Under the pieces are notes generated by a model. That model searched no databases. It saw only the letters and a program-made list of their open reading frames with translations, and was not told the origin of the DNA. Below, in pieces: positions 27,279 through 35,256 of a stretch of DNA of 64,000 nt. The position numbers and the translations under genes were made by a program. The DNA is taken from the NCBI RefSeq assembly GCF_028649595.1, contig NZ_JAQSLK010000002.1, positions 248,001 through 312,000 of the forward strand, written 5' to 3'. The first letter of the stretch is position 1. Each line of letters opens with the position of its first letter. This DNA comes from Campylobacter magnus. GTDB taxonomy: Bacteria; Campylobacterota; Campylobacteria; Campylobacterales; Campylobacteraceae.

Positions 27279-28544
27279 ATGGATTTTTTACAAATCACAG
27301 GTGGCGCAAAACTAAGTGGCAGCGTAGAAATCAGTGGTGCTAAAAATGCTGCTTTACCAATCATTGCAAGCACAATCCTAGCTAAAAACGAAGTAAAAAT
27401 AACAAATATGCCAGAAGTGGTAGATATCAAAACGCTTATCAAGCTTCTTGGCAATCTTGGCGCAAACACAAATCTAGCTAATCACATGCTAAGCATAGAT
27501 ACAACTAGCATAAACTCTACAAAAGCGACTTATGATATAGTCCGCAAAATGCGCGCTAGTATCTTGGTGCTTGGCCCCTTGCTCTCACGCTTTGGCCACT
27601 GCGAGGTAAGTCTGCCAGGAGGCTGTGCAATAGGTGCAAGGCCGATTGATTTGCACCTCGCGGCACTAGAAAAAATGGGCGCACAAATTAGCATAGAAGA
27701 TGGCTATGTCGTAGCTCACGCACCATCAGGGCTAAAGGGCTGTGAGATAATGTTTGATAAAATCACCGTCACAGGCTGTGAAAACATACTCATGGCAGCA
27801 GCACTAGCTAAGGGCAAAACTAGAATTCTAAACGCCGCAAAAGAGCCAGAAGTAGTCCAAATCTGTGAAATTCTGCGTGATAGCGGGCTTAGCATTAGTG
27901 GCATAGGTACTAGCGAGATAGAGCTTGAGGGCAGCGATGGAGAACTGCTCTCTATGCCTGATATCAAAGTCATCAGCGATAGAATCGAAGCAGGCACTTA
28001 TCTATGTGCAGCTGCTATAGGTGCGTCAAAAATCACCCTAAATCACACGCAAAAAGAGCTGCTTGGCGCTGTGATTGACAAGCTTGAGCTTATGGGGGCT
28101 AGCTTTGAGTATAAAGATGAGAGCATAACGATAATACCGCCAAAATCTCTAAGCCCTGTGGAGATTACTACTACGGAGTTTCCTGGCTTTCCTACTGATA
28201 TGCAAGCGCAGTTCATGGCGCTTGCTTGCGTGGCAAAGGGGGTTAGCATCATAGATGAAAGGCTTTTTGAAAACCGCTTTATGCACGCTAGTGAGCTAGT
28301 TCGCATGGGTGCAAATATCAAGCTAAACGGACACATCGCCACCATAACTGGCGCCAGCCTAAAAGCAGCTGATGTGATGGCAACAGACCTGCGTGCTAGC
28401 TCAGCGCTAGTCATCGCAGCACTTGGGGCAAGCGGGGTTAGCAATATCCACCGCATCTATCACCTGGATAGGGGATATGAGAACTTAGAGGGCAAACTAA
28501 GCGCCCTTGGTGCTGATATCAAAAGGCTAAAAGAAGAAGACTAA
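27279..28544 (+). CDS. murA: UDP-N-acetylglucosamine 1-carboxyvinyltransferase
   Basis: A 421-residue enzyme for the first committed step of peptidoglycan synthesis, adding enolpyruvate from PEP to UDP-GlcNAc. The start [20 protein letters not shown] is typical. The fosfomycin-target cysteine is in [16 protein letters not shown], and [18 protein letters not shown] and [13 protein letters not shown] are intact. Confidence 0.95.
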   Translation: MDFLQITGGAKLSGSVEISGAKNAALPIIASTILAKNEVKITNMPEVVDIKTLIKLLGNLGANTNLANHMLSIDTTSINSTKATYDIVRKMRASILVLGPLLSRFGHCEVSLPGGCAIGARPIDLHLAALEKMGAQISIEDGYVVAHAPSGLKGCEIMFDKITVTGCENILMAAALAKGKTRILNAAKEPEVVQICEILRDSGLSISGIGTSEIELEGSDGELLSMPDIKVISDRIEAGTYLCAAAIGASKITLNHTQKELLGAVIDKLELMGASFEYKDESITIIPPKSLSPVEITTTEFPGFPTDMQAQFMALACVAKGVSIIDERLFENRFMHASELVRMGANIKLNGHIATITGASLKAADVMATDLRASSALVIAALGASGVSNIHRIYHLDRGYENLEGKLSALGADIKRLKEED

Positions 28545-28559
28545 GAACTTGATTTTATC

Positions 28560-28615
28560 TAGAATTCCCTAGGAATTCTAACGGAATTTTATATGGAATT
28601 CCCTACGGAATTCCA
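28560..28615. repeat. Degenerate palindromes after murA
   Basis: GAATTCCCTAGGAATTC and two GGAATTCC-type fragments (ACGGAATTTTATATGGAATTCC). This is the usual repeat family, slightly diverged. Confidence 0.6.
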
Positions 28616-28688
28616 CCACGCTCAGAGCGCAGCTAAGTGCTAGAACGACACATCAGCGCAATGAATGCCGAACTAGGTGCTAGCTGAA

Positions 28689-28952
28689 TTAGTCTTTATA
28701 AATTGCTTTTTGCCCTAATGCGCTATCATAAAACCTGATATTTATAGTATCGCCCAATTCTTCCTTAATATCATTTTTTGTTAAATTAGGATAATTTTTA
28801 AGCTCAAAAGACACTACTCCGTTTTTTAAATCTTGCCTGAATTTTTTCATACTTTGACTTTTTATTTTTGCGTATTTTCCACCATCTATATACCATTTAA
28901 TTAATAAATAAACAAAAATAATAGCAAAAATGCTACTCGGAGCAGAAAACAT
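28689..28952 (-). CDS. Small membrane protein, unknown
   Basis: 87 residues with one membrane helix (about 7-22, SIFAIIFVYLLIKWYIDGG) and a charged C-terminal domain (KFRQDLKNGVVSFELKNYPN). Not recognised. It faces a truncated phage-like gene across a short AT-rich gap; both may be remnants of one mobile element between murA and the waa cluster. Confidence 0.5.
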   Translation of the reverse strand: MFSAPSSIFAIIFVYLLIKWYIDGGKYAKIKSQSMKKFRQDLKNGVVSFELKNYPNLTKNDIKEELGDTINIRFYDSALGQKAIYKD

Positions 28953-29023
28953 TTTTTTATCCTTGACAAGAAAATTTTAAAACTCCAAAATCTTAACAGA
29001 AAAAATATAAAAAGGTGGTAAAA

Positions 29024-29290
29024 ATGAGCCTAAATGTCAAATCAAGCGTAGAAGTAAATACCAGTAACGCTCAAGCTAGTATAAATAATTTAACAAATGC
29101 TCTAAATAAATTCAATAAACAAAGCGAAAAAACAAATAAAACGCTAAATAAAATAGCAGATAACACAAACACATTTACGGACAAACTTGCCCACTCAGCC
29201 CAAGCGATAAATGGCTGGTATGACATTACCCAGCTTGACTGGGTGATTTCGGTGTTAGGGAATTCTAAAATTCCGTCATTGCGAGCGTAG
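29024..29290 (+). pseudogene. Truncated phage tape-measure-like N-terminus
   Basis: About 88 codons from the ATG at 29024 (AAAAGGTGG upstream). VKSSVEVNTSNAQASINNLT and the repeating NALNKFNKQSEKTNKTLNKI pattern resemble the start of phage tail tape-measure proteins. The frame then runs into hairpin repeats (ACCCAGCTTGACTGGGT, then GTCATTGCGAG), which supply the last ~20 codons and the stop. A broken gene cut by repeat insertion is the likely reading. Confidence 0.5.
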
Positions 29291-29470
29291 CGAAGCAATC
29301 TCATTTTTAAGCCTTATTATTAAGACTTGAACGAGATTGCTTCGGTCGCTTTGCTCCCTCGCAATGACGGAATTTTAGACGGAATTTCACTATAGAGATC
29401 CCCCGATCAAGTCGGAGGATGACTCACTAACGGACAATGACGGAATTTTGACGGAATTCTAGAATTCCTA
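29222..29470. repeat. Composite repeat region before waaF
   Basis: ACCCAGCTTGACTGGGT hairpin (29223-29240), GTCATTGCGAG...CTCGCAATGACG inverted repeat (29275-29371), GATCCCCCGATCAAGTCGG.GGATGAC hairpin (29397-29421) and GAATTCTAGAATTCC at the waaF 3' end. Confidence 0.8.
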
Positions 29471-30409
29471 GCTTGGTTTTATCCCAAGTTCGCTAAGTTT
29501 AGCTAGTGCCACCTGGGCTGTGAGCTTGTCCATACATGCGTGATGCCCTAGAGGACAAACTCGCTTCATACAAGGCGAACAAGGCAAATTTAAGCGTAGA
29601 ATTCTAGAATTTTCTTTATCATACGGCGCAGTTTCTATCCAGTTTGTAGGCCCAAAAATAGCAAGAGTTTTTACTCCAAAGGCAGAGGCGATGTGCATGG
29701 GACCGCTGTCGTTTGTGATAAAAAGGCTAAGTCCTGCGATATGTTGCGCAAGCTCTTTTATGCTAGTTTTAGCGCAGAGATTTTGGTGGGCTATGTTACT
29801 TTGCTCTAAAATAGCTGAAATCTTAGCGCAGATTTCTTCTTCACCTTTAGCGCCAAAGATGATTATATCGTATTTTGAGGCAAGGGCACTAGCTAGGGCG
29901 GCAAACTTTTCTGCCCCCCAGCGTTTAGCCGAGCCGTAGCTTGCGCCAGGGTTTAGCCCTAGCGTCTGGCGAGCGTAAGAATAGGGTGAAAAATGTAATT
30001 TTAAAGCTTTATTTAAGCTTTTTAATCTTAGGGCTAAATTTACGAAATTTAAATATTTTTCTACTTGATGAAGCTCGTTTTTTTGGTATTTAAAAAGGGC
30101 TTTTTTCTTTGCTTTTATAAAAAACAATAAAAACTTGCTAGCAAAATGCGAGCGAAAAGAAAGCGCAATATCGTAATTTTGTAATTTTTTTGCTAATGAG
30201 TAGAGCCACAAAAGCCTAGATTTTGAGTTTTTGCTATTATCGGTGATGATAAGCTCGCAGTTTGGCAAAGCACTAAAAAGCTCGCAAGCAGCTGTTTTGC
30301 CAAAAAATGTAATTTTTGCTTCTTTGTAGTTTGCTACGATATTTTCTATAGCAGCGCTTGCCATCACGCTATCGCCCAGCCAAGTAGGTAGCTCTATAAA
30401 AACTCTCAT
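29468..30409 (-). CDS. waaF: ADP-heptose:LPS heptosyltransferase II
   Basis: A 313-residue GT9 enzyme adding the second heptose to the LOS inner core on the cytoplasmic face. The N-terminal PTWLGDSVMASAAIENI, the LNPGASYGSAKRWGAEKFA loop and the FITNDSGPMHIASAFGVKTLAIFGPTN block are characteristic. It is the last gene of a four-gene leftward glycan operon and overlaps the GT4 gene by four bases. Confidence 0.92.
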   Translation of the reverse strand: MRVFIELPTWLGDSVMASAAIENIVANYKEAKITFFGKTAACELFSALPNCELIITDNSKNSKSRLLWLYSLAKKLQNYDIALSFRSHFASKFLLFFIKAKKKALFKYQKNELHQVEKYLNFVNLALRLKSLNKALKLHFSPYSYARQTLGLNPGASYGSAKRWGAEKFAALASALASKYDIIIFGAKGEEEICAKISAILEQSNIAHQNLCAKTSIKELAQHIAGLSLFITNDSGPMHIASAFGVKTLAIFGPTNWIETAPYDKENSRILRLNLPCSPCMKRVCPLGHHACMDKLTAQVALAKLSELGIKPS

Positions 30410-31428
30410 AAATACCGCCTAACAAGCTCGATTTGCGCTTTTACATTTGCTTCTAGCGAGTGTTCTTTTGCTTTTTGGCGGTTTTGTAAGCCTGCCCCTT
30501 TTAGCTTTTGGCTATTTGTTAAAAGCCCTGCTAGTATCTTGCTAGCGCAGGTGCTATCACTGGCTATAAATTCTCTCTCAAGCAACTCTGCTGCCCCGCA
30601 TTTATCGCTAGCTATCACAGCGCAGCCATAGCTCATCGCTTCTAGCACCACTAGCCCAAAGGGCTCATAGACTGAGAGCAAAGCTAGTATATCGCAGGCC
30701 TCAAAATACTCGCTAGCCCCATCGCTAGCACCAAGAAAATGTGCTTTTACACCAAGACTTTTTGCTAGATTTTTATAGCCCTCAAGCCGCTTATCTTTGC
30801 CCACAAAAAGAGCATTATAGGCACTTTTTTGTTCGCTTAGCGCAAGCAAGAGTTCTTTAACGCCTTTTCTTTTAAAGCCAGAGCCTACAAAAAGCACAAG
30901 TGGTTCGCTCTCATCAAGCCCCAGCCTAGTGCAAAGCTGTTTTTTTGCGCTTTTTTTATCTATTTTTTTAGGGAATTCTGCGCCATTATAAAGCACTTCT
31001 ATCTTACTCTCAGGCACGCTGTAGCATTCTATGATTTGCCTTTTTACCATTTGCGATATTGCTATTATGCATTTTGCGTTTTCAAAGCATTTTTTCTCTA
31101 AGTAGGGGTGAACGAAGTTTATAGGATTTAGCCACCAAAACTTTTTGCTTTTGCGATAAACTTTGTGAACGCCATCATCTGTGCGGTAAATATCGCTGCT
31201 ATCAATGCGAGCTAGGCTAAAATACAGCTCATCAGGGGCTTTTTTTGCTCTTGCTTCTTTGTTAAAAAGCAGGGCTTTTATCCATGAAGCAAGCTTTTTG
31301 CTGCCGCTAAAACCACGAATTTGGCTAGGAATTCTAGAATTCTCAAAGTTAGCTTTAAGCCACTTTAAGTATAATTCAGCCCCACCAGACGCGTTTGGAT
31401 TTTCTCTTAGAAATACTAGTTTTTTCAT
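30406..31428 (-). CDS. GT4-family glycosyltransferase
   Basis: A 340-residue retaining GT-B enzyme: LVFVGSGFKRKGVKELLLAL and the EPFGLVVLEAMSYGCAVIAS donor-binding motif. It likely adds a hexose to the LOS core. Near residues 30-35 it carries ENSRIPSQIR, encoded by a GGAATTCTAGAATTCTC palindrome at about 31328-31344, so a genome repeat sits in frame inside the gene. Sugar specificity is not predictable from sequence alone. Confidence 0.85.
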   Translation of the reverse strand: MKKLVFLRENPNASGGAELYLKWLKANFENSRIPSQIRGFSGSKKLASWIKALLFNKEARAKKAPDELYFSLARIDSSDIYRTDDGVHKVYRKSKKFWWLNPINFVHPYLEKKCFENAKCIIAISQMVKRQIIECYSVPESKIEVLYNGAEFPKKIDKKSAKKQLCTRLGLDESEPLVLFVGSGFKRKGVKELLLALSEQKSAYNALFVGKDKRLEGYKNLAKSLGVKAHFLGASDGASEYFEACDILALLSVYEPFGLVVLEAMSYGCAVIASDKCGAAELLEREFIASDSTCASKILAGLLTNSQKLKGAGLQNRQKAKEHSLEANVKAQIELVRRYL

Positions 31429-32636
31429 GCTTTTTGCCCCTTAAAGCAAGAACAAGCAAGAGCAAAAATAAACATCGTCAAAAGTAAATTTTCGCTGTGA
31501 AATTGAAGCTCAACTAGCCCTGTGATATTGCCTAAGACTAGAATTAATAAAGCGCAAAGCCCAAGGGCACTTTTGCGTGCTTTAAAGAACTTTACAAGAG
31601 CAAAAAGACAAAAAATAATATAACAAAGTGCGGTAAAAATACCAGTTGTAGAAAGTAGATGTAAAATCGTGTTGTGTGCGTGTGGAGCGTGTGGTTCTGG
31701 GCTATTTGGATACCAAATAGAGTTATCTACATTTAAAAACTCAGCCCCACCAATACCAAAAAACGGATGTTCTAGCCAAGTATAAAACGCAGAGCCAAAA
31801 ATATAAAGTCTTGTGCTAAGAAAACCACTGCCAAGGCTGATTTTATAAGCAATACGCTCGTGTGGCAAAAGTGTAAGCAAAAAAGCTACTAAAGCTAAAG
31901 CTATAATCACTCCAAGCATGATAAATAAATGCTCCCAGCTAAATTTGCTCTCATTTTTGCTAGAATTAAGAGCAAAAAAGCCAAAAAGCAAAAACAGCAA
32001 AGGCAGCAGATAAATACAAGTCCTAGAAGCTGATAGCACCACCCCACTAAAACTAAGCAAAATCGCTGCTATACAAAGCCACCTGCTAACTAGTCTCCAC
32101 CAAAAAGCACAAAGAAAAATGCTAAGTATAAAGAGCGAGTAAATGGCGCTTGTATTTACATAGCCGATGCTTTTTAGCTCAAAAAGCTGAGCCCCTGCAA
32201 AAAAGACCTTGTAACTAGCCATAATAAATGCTATCAAATAACCGCCAAAAAGGCAATATAGCACAAAATTTAGCCTAATATTTTTTGCACCAAGTCCATA
32301 AATTACCAAAAAAAGTGCGACACTACGAATGGGGTCTAGCATGTATTTCATCTGAGCGTTTATAAGCGCACTAAGCGCAAAAAAGCCAGCATAGGCGATG
32401 AGAAAAATACCAACCATATCAAGCTTAAAAGAAAGTTTTTGCCGCCAGATTATATAAAAGCCAAGGACGATTAGCGCATAAAGAGAGATTTGTTTTACAG
32501 CCTCGCTAATTGGCAAAGCAAAAAAAAGTACGCATAAAAGTGCGTTAAAAATGCTAATTAGTGTGATTTTAGCTTTAGAATTCTCTAGAATTGCTGTTTT
32601 TTCAAGGCTGCTTTGGCTAAAAGTGGCTTGTTTCAT
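31425..32636 (-). CDS. O-antigen ligase-like membrane protein
   Basis: A 403-residue protein with about eleven membrane helices and a large periplasmic loop, as in WaaL/Wzy_C proteins. The motif region HPFFGIGGAEFLNVDN and the following HAHNTILHLLSTTGI contain the expected histidine. It likely transfers a glycan to lipid A-core, or acts in a related polymerase step. Its start touches the end of the GT4 gene at 32636. Confidence 0.8.
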   Translation of the reverse strand: MKQATFSQSSLEKTAILENSKAKITLISIFNALLCVLFFALPISEAVKQISLYALIVLGFYIIWRQKLSFKLDMVGIFLIAYAGFFALSALINAQMKYMLDPIRSVALFLVIYGLGAKNIRLNFVLYCLFGGYLIAFIMASYKVFFAGAQLFELKSIGYVNTSAIYSLFILSIFLCAFWWRLVSRWLCIAAILLSFSGVVLSASRTCIYLLPLLFLLFGFFALNSSKNESKFSWEHLFIMLGVIIALALVAFLLTLLPHERIAYKISLGSGFLSTRLYIFGSAFYTWLEHPFFGIGGAEFLNVDNSIWYPNSPEPHAPHAHNTILHLLSTTGIFTALCYIIFCLFALVKFFKARKSALGLCALLILVLGNITGLVELQFHSENLLLTMFIFALACSCFKGQKA

Positions 32637-33733
32637 TATTTGCTCCCTAAAATCTCTTTATATACGCTATAGACATCGCTAGCCATTTTTTCTAGGCTAA
32701 AGTTTGTCCTTACAAACTCTTGTTTGTTTGAACTTAGATTTTCAAGCATTTGGGGATGTTCTAAGAGCAGTTTTAGCGCAGATTTTAGCTGATTTTCATC
32801 ACAGTCGCAAAGCAAAAAATTATCTTTAAAAAACAAATCTCGCACGCTACCAACATTTGTCGCAATGCAAGCTTTTTGCATAAACAGGGCTTGCATCAAG
32901 GTCTGTGGCACGCCCTCGCTAGATGAGGTCAGCATAAAAATATCCATAGCACTAAGCATTTTTGCAGGCTCAGGGCTAAAAGGCAAAAGAGTAACAAACT
33001 CACTCATCTCATGCATAGATATAAAATCACGCACAAAGCTTTCAGTATCGCCACTGCCAACTAGCAAAAAGTGTGTGTTTGGGTGCGTTTTGTGTATGCT
33101 AAGAGCGATATTTAAGAAAATATCAAGCCTTTTAACTTCTCTAAAAAGCCCCATGCTGCCCACGCAAACTGCGCTTCTAGGAATTCCTAGCTCATCACGC
33201 ACCTTGTTTTTATCGTATTTGTTAGGCTCAAAAATCTTAGTGTCAATACCTGTTGGTATGCTTTTAATCTTGCTTGGCAAAATGCCGTTAAAATCAATGA
33301 AATTTTGCCTGATTTGCTCGCCTGTTGTGATGATAAAATCAGCTCTTTTGTTTACAAAATTTAGCGGATGAGAGCTGATTTTATTGCCGATGTGGCGAGT
33401 TCGCACAAACTTTGCTCCACTTAAAATGCTAGCCATCCAGCCTATCCAAGTATCCTTGCCACTATGTGTATTTATAATGTCTATTTCATGCTTTTTGGCT
33501 AGTTTTGCTATGCCATAGGCTGAGCGGATATCAAGCGAGTTTTTAAAGCCAAAGTATGCTACCTCTAGCCCAGCCTCGCTTGCCTTTTGACCTAAAACTG
33601 CACCATCTCTTGTAGCTAGTAGCACCTTTGCGCCATAAGTATCACGCAAGGCAAGGCTTTCAGAGAGTATGCGCATCTCTTGCCCGCCCCAGCCAGTACT
33701 CCACTCGGTGTGTAGGATATTTATTTTTTTCAT
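32636..33733 (-). CDS. GT4-family glycosyltransferase
   Basis: A 365-residue GT-B enzyme. The start has HTEWSTGWGGQEMRILSE (donor/acceptor glycine loop), then GSMGLFREVKRLDIFLNIA and the STSSEGVPQTLMQALFMQKACIAT signature. It is the first gene of the glycan operon, with tRNA-Glu divergent upstream. Confidence 0.85.
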   Translation of the reverse strand: MKKINILHTEWSTGWGGQEMRILSESLALRDTYGAKVLLATRDGAVLGQKASEAGLEVAYFGFKNSLDIRSAYGIAKLAKKHEIDIINTHSGKDTWIGWMASILSGAKFVRTRHIGNKISSHPLNFVNKRADFIITTGEQIRQNFIDFNGILPSKIKSIPTGIDTKIFEPNKYDKNKVRDELGIPRSAVCVGSMGLFREVKRLDIFLNIALSIHKTHPNTHFLLVGSGDTESFVRDFISMHEMSEFVTLLPFSPEPAKMLSAMDIFMLTSSSEGVPQTLMQALFMQKACIATNVGSVRDLFFKDNFLLCDCDENQLKSALKLLLEHPQMLENLSSNKQEFVRTNFSLEKMASDVYSVYKEILGSK

Positions 33734-33808
33734 TATATTGCCAAATAGGGTTTTTAAATGATTATAACGAATTTTTTAAAAGCTTGTGATTAAAAAGAGC
33801 TTAAATCT

Positions 33809-33883
33809 TGGTGACCCCTACGAGACTCGAACTCGTGTTACCGGCGTGAGAGGCCGATGTCCTAACCGCTAGACGAAGGGGCC
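33809..33883 (-). tRNA. tRNA-Glu (anticodon CTC), CCA encoded
   Basis: The minus strand folds as a full cloverleaf: acceptor GGCCCCT/AGGGGTC, anticodon loop CTCTCAC (anticodon CTC), T arm ACGAGTTCGAGTCTCGT, terminal CCA. Campylobacter tRNA-Glu normally reads TTC, so CTC is notable; by wobble rules it decodes GAG only. Confidence 0.9.
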
Positions 33884-34034
33884 AAAGGTGTAAAAAGGCT
33901 GTAATTCTAGCTTTTAAGGGCTTAAAATGTGCTTAAAAAATCTAGAATTCCTAAGGAATTCTAGATTTTTGCGCAAAATTGCTAAAATTCGCTATAATCA
34001 CAGCAAAAAGGACAAAAATGCAAAAAGGACAAAA

Positions 34035-34796
34035 ATGAGCATAAGCGTGCTGATGTATCACCATGTGCTTGAAAATGATGGTACTATTGCTATTTCACAA
34101 AAAAACTTTGAAGCGCAGATGAAAATGCTAGCAAAGGGCGGCTATACCACCATCACACCTGATGAGCTACTAGCGTATAAACAAGGCAAAATCACCCTGC
34201 CAAAAAAATCCGTGCTAATTACCTTTGATGATGGTTGGAGAAATAACTACATTTATGCTTATCCTATTCTTAAAAAATATGGGCTAAAGGCTACGATTTT
34301 TCTAATTACTAGCTGGATAGAAGAGGCTAGCAAACATCCACTAGCTTTTGAGCCTGCCTGCCACGAAAAGGCCAAAATACTCGCAAAAGAACGCCCCGGC
34401 GCTGTTGTTTTAAACTGGGATGAGATAGAGGCGATGAGCGATGTTTTTAGCTTTCACTCGCACACGCACGGACATACGGACGGATATTTTGGCAAGCTTG
34501 ATTTAGCAGATGATATCGGGCTTTGTAAACAGACGATTAAAAAGCGCCTTGGCTTTGATGATGTGCATTTGTGCTGGCCTCGTGGCGTCTATGATGAAAA
34601 CTCTATAAAAATCGCCAAAGACGCTGGCTACAAGGTGCTTTACACCACAAAGCGTGGGGCAAATCTAAGCGATAATGAGTGCGAACATATTAAGCGCATA
34701 GCTATCAAAAATAGCACTTTTTGGCTGAAAAAAACGCTATTTATATATTGCAACGACACGCTCTCACAGCTTTATTCGCTAATAAAATCTAAGTGA
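34035..34796 (+). CDS. Polysaccharide deacetylase family protein
   Basis: About 253 residues from the ATG at 34035. NodB-fold motifs: SVLMYHHVLENDG, the metal/catalytic Asp pair in LITFDDGWRNNY, the histidines in FSFHSHTHGHTDGYF and RGVYDENSIKIAKDAGYK. It probably removes acetyl groups from a sugar in the envelope; there is no clear signal peptide. The leader contains a tandem duplication of CAAAAAGGACAAAAATG (34006-34037), giving two ribosome-binding site/ATG units, the first in another frame. Confidence 0.8.
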   Translation: MSISVLMYHHVLENDGTIAISQKNFEAQMKMLAKGGYTTITPDELLAYKQGKITLPKKSVLITFDDGWRNNYIYAYPILKKYGLKATIFLITSWIEEASKHPLAFEPACHEKAKILAKERPGAVVLNWDEIEAMSDVFSFHSHTHGHTDGYFGKLDLADDIGLCKQTIKKRLGFDDVHLCWPRGVYDENSIKIAKDAGYKVLYTTKRGANLSDNECEHIKRIAIKNSTFWLKKTLFIYCNDTLSQLYSLIKSK

Positions 34797-34814
34797 TGGT
34801 TAGCAGGGGTATTT

Positions 34815-35250
34815 TTAACTTAGGGAATTCTAGAATTCCCTACGTCATTGAGGGGAGTAAAGCGACCAAAGCTAGGAATTCTAGAATTCCCTAGGGAATT
34901 CTAGAAATTTCGTCATTGCGAGCGAAGCGAAGCAATCTTTAAGGAATTCTAAATTTATCCTTAGGAATTCTAGATTTTTGCTCGCTTTAGTGGGGCAAGC
35001 CCCACTGCTCGCAAATTTTATAAGGGCTACGCCCTAAACCCTTAGGGGCTGCCGCCCCTAAAACCCCGCAAAAATTTTATAATTCTTCCTCGCAATGACG
35101 GCGATTTCCGCAATGATGGCTATTTGATGAGATCCCCCGATCAGGCTGGGGGATGACACAAGGCTTAGGAATTCTAGAATTCCTTAGATAAAATCACTTA
35201 GGAATTCTAGTTTTTACTTAGGAATTCTAGATTTTACTTAGGAATTCTAG
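34815..35250. repeat. 460-base composite repeat region with nested insertions
   Basis: A CGTCATTGCGAGCGAAGCG arm (34911-34937) and its partner CTCGCAATGACGG (35089-35101) are separated by palindromes and by a block of three tandem GC hairpins: GTGGGGCAAGCCCCAC (34990-35005), AGGGCTACGCCCT (35025-35037) and AGGGGCTGCCGCCCCT (35043-35058). A GATCCCCCGATCAGGCTGGG.GATGAC hairpin follows (35131-35157), then GGAATTCTAG copies to 35250. No gene seen. Confidence 0.8.
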
Positions 35251-35256
35251 AATTGC

